Origin: Apostichopus japonicus
Taxonomy: Eukaryota > Echinodermata > Holothuroidea > Aspidochirotida > Stichopodidae
DNA length: 64,000 bases
NCBI RefSeq assembly: GCF_037975245.1
Contig: NC_092575.1
Coordinates: forward strand, 24,148,341 to 24,212,340
Reading direction: 5' to 3'
Numbering within the stretch: position 1 is the first letter of the stretch; each line of letters begins with the position of its first letter. Below the pieces are notes generated by a model that saw nothing but the letters and a program-made list of their open reading frames with translations, was not told the origin of the DNA and searched no databases. Positions 61,230 through 64,000 of the stretch are shown one piece after another. The translations under genes and the position numbers were made by a program.

Positions 61230-61633
61230 GCTTGAATGTGGGCAGTCCCCCACCAAACACCCTCACCCCCGAAAAAAAGGGGGATTTTGGAATAGTAACA
61301 CACTGTGACACCTGGTTGATTCAGTGTATGGAAAAACACTTTTATGGTCTGTTTTTATGAATAGCTCCATCTGTCTCTTACACTCCAAACCATTTGTTCT
61401 ACAGATTGACATCTGGAGGGACTTGATCCTAAAAGAGGACGATATGACACTCCAAAGCTTTCCACAAAGAAGTTACCAACGGTTACATATATTCCTACTG
61501 ATCTCTGCATGATATAACTCATCCCCTGACCTGAACCTACGCCTCCAGACCTTCGTCGGCCCCTCCTGACTCAAGTTGGTACACCCTGACTCATGTCGAT
61601 ATCTCCCGACCCTCCTCGTCCTATTAACTCACA

Positions 61634-61716
61634 TCAGTACGTCTGGGAGAAGCAGGTGGCACCAAACGAGAGGTCTCTCTTGATGGCTGTCACACAGTTC
61701 TTTGGTATTAACATAC
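61634..61716 (-). CDS. SBNO1: Strawberry notch homolog, last coding exon
   Basis: Acceptor TTCCAACAG before GTATGTTAATACC. The two first bases complete a glycine codon split from the previous exon, and 26 codons follow to TGA at 61634-61636. The product GMLIPKNCVTAIKRDLSF continues the SBNO C-terminal strand (V-G-hydrophobic-I-P-x-N-C-V) and ends FGATCFSQTY. Human SBNO1 has the same IIPANCV pattern near its end but a longer glutamine-rich tail. This tail is short and different. The phase match (1 base plus 2 bases) makes the exon secure despite its small size. Confidence 0.88.
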
Positions 61717-62392
61717 CTGTTGGAACAAAAAATTATAAACCAATTGTAAAAATATACCTGTCACATGCACTGTATTAGAATTTTCATGTTTTCTGCTGTA
61801 TAATCATAACAAAACTTGCTTTTAAATGATCTTCCTTTTGTTTCCCTGCTAGCATTTTGTTTTTCATCTTGACATTTCATGTTCTCTTGGAGCAATAACA
61901 TCCTCGCTGGCCGTCTCCCACCGCTCAACCAAATTTGATGTTGCAAATTGGGTCGCTGTGATTTTCTGATTGATCCTAATCTGTTTCTTCTTCTTCTAGC
62001 TGACTAAATTTCCCAACCGTCCCTTACCCTCCCTTATCCATTAATCTCAGAAATTCCACACCAACCCACCCACCAACTCGTCCACCCACCCTCCCTCCGG
62101 TCCAACCACCCCCACTCCTCTCAGAAATTCTATATCTACTTGTATCTTACTTTTTTTTTTTCCTTCATTTTCCCACCAGCTTTTGTTCCAACTCCCACAC
62201 TCCTGTCCACCAACCAATCCACCCACCCCCACTCCTCTCAGAAATTCTATATCTACTAGTATCTTACTTTTTTTCTTTTCCTTCATTTTCCCACCAGCTT
62301 TTGTTCCAACTCCCACCCACCAGTCCACCCACCCCCACTCCTCTCAGAGAATTTATATGTACTTGTAGTATCCCATATATATATTCCCTCAC
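61717..62392 (-). other. SBNO last intron with internal tandem repeat
   Basis: GT...AG intron, phase 1 (GTCG|GTGAGG to CCAACAG). At about 62050-62350 lie two full copies and one partial copy of a roughly 115-bp unit with CACTCCTCTCAGAAATTCTA and TTCCCACCAGCTTTTGTTCC, separated by CCACCCACC-rich linkers. The TTTTCC...CCACCAG words look like splice acceptors repeated in the plus sense, not in the gene's sense. Confidence 0.85.
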
Positions 62393-62589
62393 CGACAAGT
62401 TTGGAGTTATCTGCTGTTTTAACTCTGATGAGCTGCATCTTTCCATCTCTCCCTCCTCTGTAGTTCATCAGGATCCTCTCTACTCTGCTCCAAACGCTGA
62501 GCACCGACCCACCCAGGATGTAGAAAGTTCTGCTCCGGAGTCCTACGTCACATGGTATACCTACATCAGTGTTTCTGCATCTGCCTCTC
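62393..62589 (-). CDS. SBNO1: Strawberry notch homolog, penultimate coding exon
   Basis: A 197-bp exon. The acceptor CTTTTCAG comes before GAGAGGCAG. The first base completes a Trp codon from the upstream exon, and the last base G is split at donor GTCG|GTGAGG. It encodes RGRCRNTDVGIPCDVGLR, then SRTFYILGGSVLSVWSRVER and KMQLIRVKTADNSKLV. The GLRxRTxYxLxGSVLSVW core and the KMQxxRxKTxD strand are diagnostic for the C-terminal domain of strawberry notch proteins. These are nuclear SNF2/DExD-like factors that act in Notch and EGF-receptor signalling in flies and in transcription in vertebrates. The exon lies downstream of the helicase core, which is outside the window. Confidence 0.93.
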
Positions 62590-63123
62590 CTGAAAAGAAG
62601 AGAAAGATGAAAAAAAAAAAATTGCAAGGAGATGCATGATACCAGCAATTCTTGAACTTCCCACAAACACATTTCAATAATATTTATCAACTGCTCTGGG
62701 AAAAGGACCTTTCTGTGAAATCACTAAAATGGTTGAAGGATAAAAATTGCAATCCCCCTCCCCCCCCCCCCACACAACAAATTTTCCTCCAACAGCAGAA
62801 AAACTTTCCTCTGTTTTGAATATATTTGAACCTGCTGCTTTTGTATCCCTTAGTATTTACAAAGGCAGTCATGGTAAACTCTCCCCAATGAATTTGGGAA
62901 GTCAGGCGACTGTCTCGCGATGAAATATTTACCTGCCTGCTTCCCAAATCTGAGCACTCGGAGACAGGGTTTTCAAAATGTATATAAAATCTAACGTATC
63001 ACTTTCTATGCGTTGAAGTACACTTTGAAGTAATCTTAAACTAAACTGAATATGGCATCTAAGCAATCTTGTATTTGAGCACATGTGTGTCAATATCATG
63101 AATATTTAGTATATGTAAATTAC
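62590..63123 (-). other. SBNO intron
   Basis: GT...AG intron, phase 2 (TTCTG|GTAATT to CTTTTCAG). A C-run at about 62759-62771. No other feature seen. Confidence 0.9.
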
Positions 63124-63350
63124 CAGAATTTATGCGAGCACATTGTCGCAGCTGCAGTGTACTGCTGCTCCCAGTGGGTTTTGGCCTCGTCTGAGATCAC
63201 CTTCTTATATTTCTGCTTCAGTTCGGTCAGAGTCTCCGTTTTCACCTGTTGGCCCAAGTTTGGTCGATAGATGTTCATGATGCCCTTCCTCGCGGCGCTC
63301 GCATTGGATGAGAATTTGACCAAGACCGCTAGCCGCTTCCCGTTTCGGGT
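63124..63350 (-). CDS. SBNO1: Strawberry notch homolog, third exon from the end
   Basis: A 227-bp exon starting at phase 0 (acceptor CCTCGCTCAG before ACCCGAAAC) and ending at phase 2 (TTCTG|GTAATT). It encodes TRNGKRLAVLVKFSSNAS, then GIMNIYRPNLGQQVKTETL, ELKQKYKKVISDEAKTHWEQ and AAATMCSHKFW. The IYRPNxGxQxKxExLxxLKxKYKKV...HWExQY...CSHxxW pattern is the SBNO C-terminal region just before the GSVLSVW segment. The split Trp codon joins exactly with the next exon to give CSHKFWRGRC. Upstream exons with the helicase domains lie beyond 64000. I use the SBNO1 symbol for the family. Invertebrates usually have a single sbno gene. Confidence 0.92.
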
Positions 63351-64000
63351 CTGAGCGAGGAAAGGAGAACACCCATCATCAGTCTACAATTTTCAAAACT
63401 TACCTTATTCTTCCCCAAAGACATCTGTGCTATGACATCTCTTGGAAGAAAATCGATGTGAACAACCCTATTGGAAATGATAACTGTTGATGCATTCTCC
63501 ACAACCACCACCATCAAAACCCCTCCCCACCAATCCACCCCACCCCTCAACTTTTTGTAGCAACACACCATAAGAGAATGATACCCAACACCACATGTAA
63601 ACACTTACTGAACACATCCAGAACATTATTGAGTTGCTGGTAAACAGCAGTTGACTTAAAATAATTTATGTGGTAAACTACTTAGTCCAGTCACTTTGAC
63701 AGATGAGCCCTACACACTCTCAAAACATAAAGTCAATACTGACATGCAAGTACAAATTATCAAGATTGATTTCAAGGCTTTGACTGATGACAAAATTTGT
63801 TTTTCCTAAGTAATGACCTAAAGTTACTCTTTATAAAAATATACAGCTGATTTTAAATTCAATTTTTGACCAGCTTATAAACATTTTCATCAAAGTCAAC
63901 TCATTTCTATCTAACATGGCCATGGAGAGTCGGTTATCTGGCCTAACTTGATTACTGCTGACGGCTATGAATTTCATTCTTGCAATCGTTTTGTACAAAA
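63351..64000 (-). other. SBNO intron, continues past right edge
   Basis: AT-rich, no exon recognised. The sequence ends inside this intron. Confidence 0.8.

Overview
This is an animal nuclear genome window. It is AT-rich, with very short exons separated by long introns (GT...AG ends, phases that join correctly), many short TIR transposons, tandem arrays and a tRNA-derived SINE. The exon families (MYO18A, strawberry notch, BEN, C2H2 finger), a foldback element resembling the TU/FB class described from sea urchins and flies, and the SINE fit a marine invertebrate deuterostome. An echinoderm is my best guess, but the species is not proven. There are no bacterial-type operons, rRNA genes or CRISPR arrays.

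All recognised genes lie on the minus strand. (1) Positions 13002-33461 hold three exons of an unconventional myosin XVIII (MYO18A-like): a 326-codon first coding exon with the lysine/glutamate-rich N-terminus and PDZ domain, then, after an 18.5-kb intron, two exons that start the myosin head. The remaining motor exons lie beyond the left edge, and 1-13001 looks like intron. (2) Positions 48221-51572 hold a complete three-coding-exon gene for a secreted, 382-residue tocopherol-cyclase-like protein. (3) Positions 53480-54562 hold a C2H2 zinc-finger exon, probably broken, interrupted by 52 perfect copies of an 11-bp unit. (4) Positions 61634-63350 hold the last three exons of a strawberry notch (SBNO) gene, whose upstream exons lie beyond the right edge.

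The 18.5-kb MYO18A intron collects mobile and repetitive DNA. It holds a 3.6-kb TIR element carrying a BEN-domain exon (18936-22555), an hAT-type MITE with an 8-bp target duplication (23139-23499), a 30-bp-class minisatellite (24.4-25.0 kb), a 1.8-kb foldback element whose arms are arrays of an 18-bp unit (26700-28531, 6-bp target duplication) and a 120-bp higher-order tandem array (30.7-31.9 kb). The interval 39-54 kb is a second nest of hAT-like MITEs, several with visible 8-bp target duplications. One of these is inserted exactly at the stop codon of the tocopherol-cyclase-like gene.

The most unusual objects are the BEN-carrying TIR element, the foldback element with self-complementary satellite arms, the 11-bp array that encodes the same peptide in all three frames, and the secreted animal tocopherol-cyclase-like gene with a MITE at its stop codon. 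The genes do not form a pathway, and their proximity looks like ordinary neighbourhood.
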